A stretch of 5,305 bases of DNA from JBFGJY01 sp041576975 (GTDB taxonomy: Bacteria; Pseudomonadota; Gammaproteobacteria; UBA4575). A program made the translations under genes and the position numbers. Where the stretch lies: assembly GCA_041576975.1 (NCBI GenBank), contig JBFGJY010000107.1, positions 1-5,305 on the forward strand, given 5' to 3'. Below the pieces are notes generated by a model. It was not told the DNA's origin and ran no database searches. It saw only the letters and a list, made by a program, of their open reading frames with translations. Of this stretch, positions 4,867 to 5,305 are shown in pieces. Within the stretch, counting starts at the first letter, position 1; the number at the start of each line of letters is the position of its first letter.

Positions 4867-5305
4867 TCAACACGTTCTGTGGCAAGGCATTGGCCTGTGC
4901 AACAATTGCAAGACCAGCCTGCTGCAGAATCTGTGAACGGGTTAAGCTCGCCGTTTCTGCTGCAAAATCCGCATCTTGAATACGCGAACGTGCAGCGGTC
5001 AGATTTTCTACGGTAATCTGAAGATTAGAAATAGTTGACTCAAACCTCGTTTGTACCGCACCCAATTCAGAACGCAGTGTGTTGATTTGTTGTAATGCAA
5101 AATCAACGGTCAATAACGCTGAAGTAGATGTACCTTGTGTTAATACATCGGTACCATTTACAGTTTGATCAGCTTGACCAGCACCAATAGCATTACCAGA
5201 TTCTACTGTAAATTCAGCAGTCGTGACGGTAAATGCGTTACCAACTTCACCAGCCAGTGTAATACCTGCACGATAGGTTTCAGCAGCGACAAAACCTGCA
5301 CCACC
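4853..5305 (-). CDS. fliC: flagellin, C-terminal part (5' end beyond the right edge)
   Basis: The frame is open from base 5305 to a TAG at 4853-4855, giving the last 150 residues; the start lies outside the window. The first 60 or so residues are Gly/Ala/Thr-rich, as in surface-exposed D2 domains (AGITLAGEVGNAFTV). From about residue 60 the conserved D1/D0 helices follow: VDFALQQINTLRSELGAVQ, RFESTISNLQITVENL, AARSRIQDADFAAETASLTR, and the terminal QILQQAGLAIVAQANALPQ ending in NVLTLLQ. This is the full conserved flagellin C-terminus, which forms the filament core and the tail bound by FliS. An internal TTG at 5113 is a Leu codon inside the gene, not its start. The reading frame shows no defect. 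Its promoter is not in view. Confidence 0.95.
   Translation of the reverse strand, partial: GGAGFVAAETYRAGITLAGEVGNAFTVTTAEFTVESGNAIGAGQADQTVNGTDVLTQGTSTSALLTVDFALQQINTLRSELGAVQTRFESTISNLQITVENLTAARSRIQDADFAAETASLTRSQILQQAGLAIVAQANALPQNVLTLLQ

Noticed and set aside
4853..5113. Separate 86-codon flagellin-like gene starting at 5113
   Set aside because: The start is an internal TTG; the same frame continues open with flagellin sequence to the window edge, so it is the end of one longer flagellin gene.

Overview
The window is a stretch of a polar-flagellum gene cluster, with every gene on the minus strand. In transcription order (right to left) it holds: the C-terminal 150 codons of a flagellin gene (fliC), flaG, the filament-cap gene fliD, the chaperone gene fliS, a small divergent fliT-like gene, a sigma-54 activator of the FleQ/FlrA family, and the first 186 codons of the sensor kinase fleS/flrB. 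This order is the one known from Pseudomonas, Shewanella and Vibrio-type gammaproteobacteria with polar flagella. Together with the flagellin C-terminus (ANALPQNVLTLLQ) and the FleS H-box (LAHQVRTPLS), it points to a gammaproteobacterium. The DNA is AT-rich. The genus cannot be named from this evidence.

Layout. 5305-4853: 3' part of fliC, followed by two stem-loops, one across the stop codon and one long one in the spacer. 4769-4368: flaG. A near-perfect sigma-54 promoter (TGGCAC-N5-TTGCC) lies between flaG and fliD, so fliD-fliS-fliT can be transcribed independently of fliC. fliS and fliT are only 3 nt apart. A convincing Rho-independent terminator (GCGA tetraloop, seven Ts) ends this unit at about 2107. 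The next 357-bp gap has no gene and carries a good sigma-70-type promoter for fleQ. fleQ is followed by a perfect 9-bp-arm palindrome over its stop codon, then a sigma-54 promoter (AGGCAT-N5-TTGCA) and fleS, which runs off the left edge.

How it works together. The sequence fits the known hierarchy: a sigma-70-driven FleQ-type master activator opens sigma-54 promoters of fleSR and of early and middle genes such as fliD. FliS and FliT chaperone flagellin and the cap protein, FliD caps the growing filament, and FlaG influences filament length.

The main oddity is the FleQ homologue. It is about 373 residues, lacks the N-terminal receiver-like domain of canonical FleQ, and differs at several positions that bind c-di-GMP in P. 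aeruginosa FleQ. Its ATPase, sigma-54-contact and DNA-binding motifs are intact. Otherwise this is a normal flagellar region. I found no mobile element, CRISPR array, RNA gene or unknown multi-gene system.
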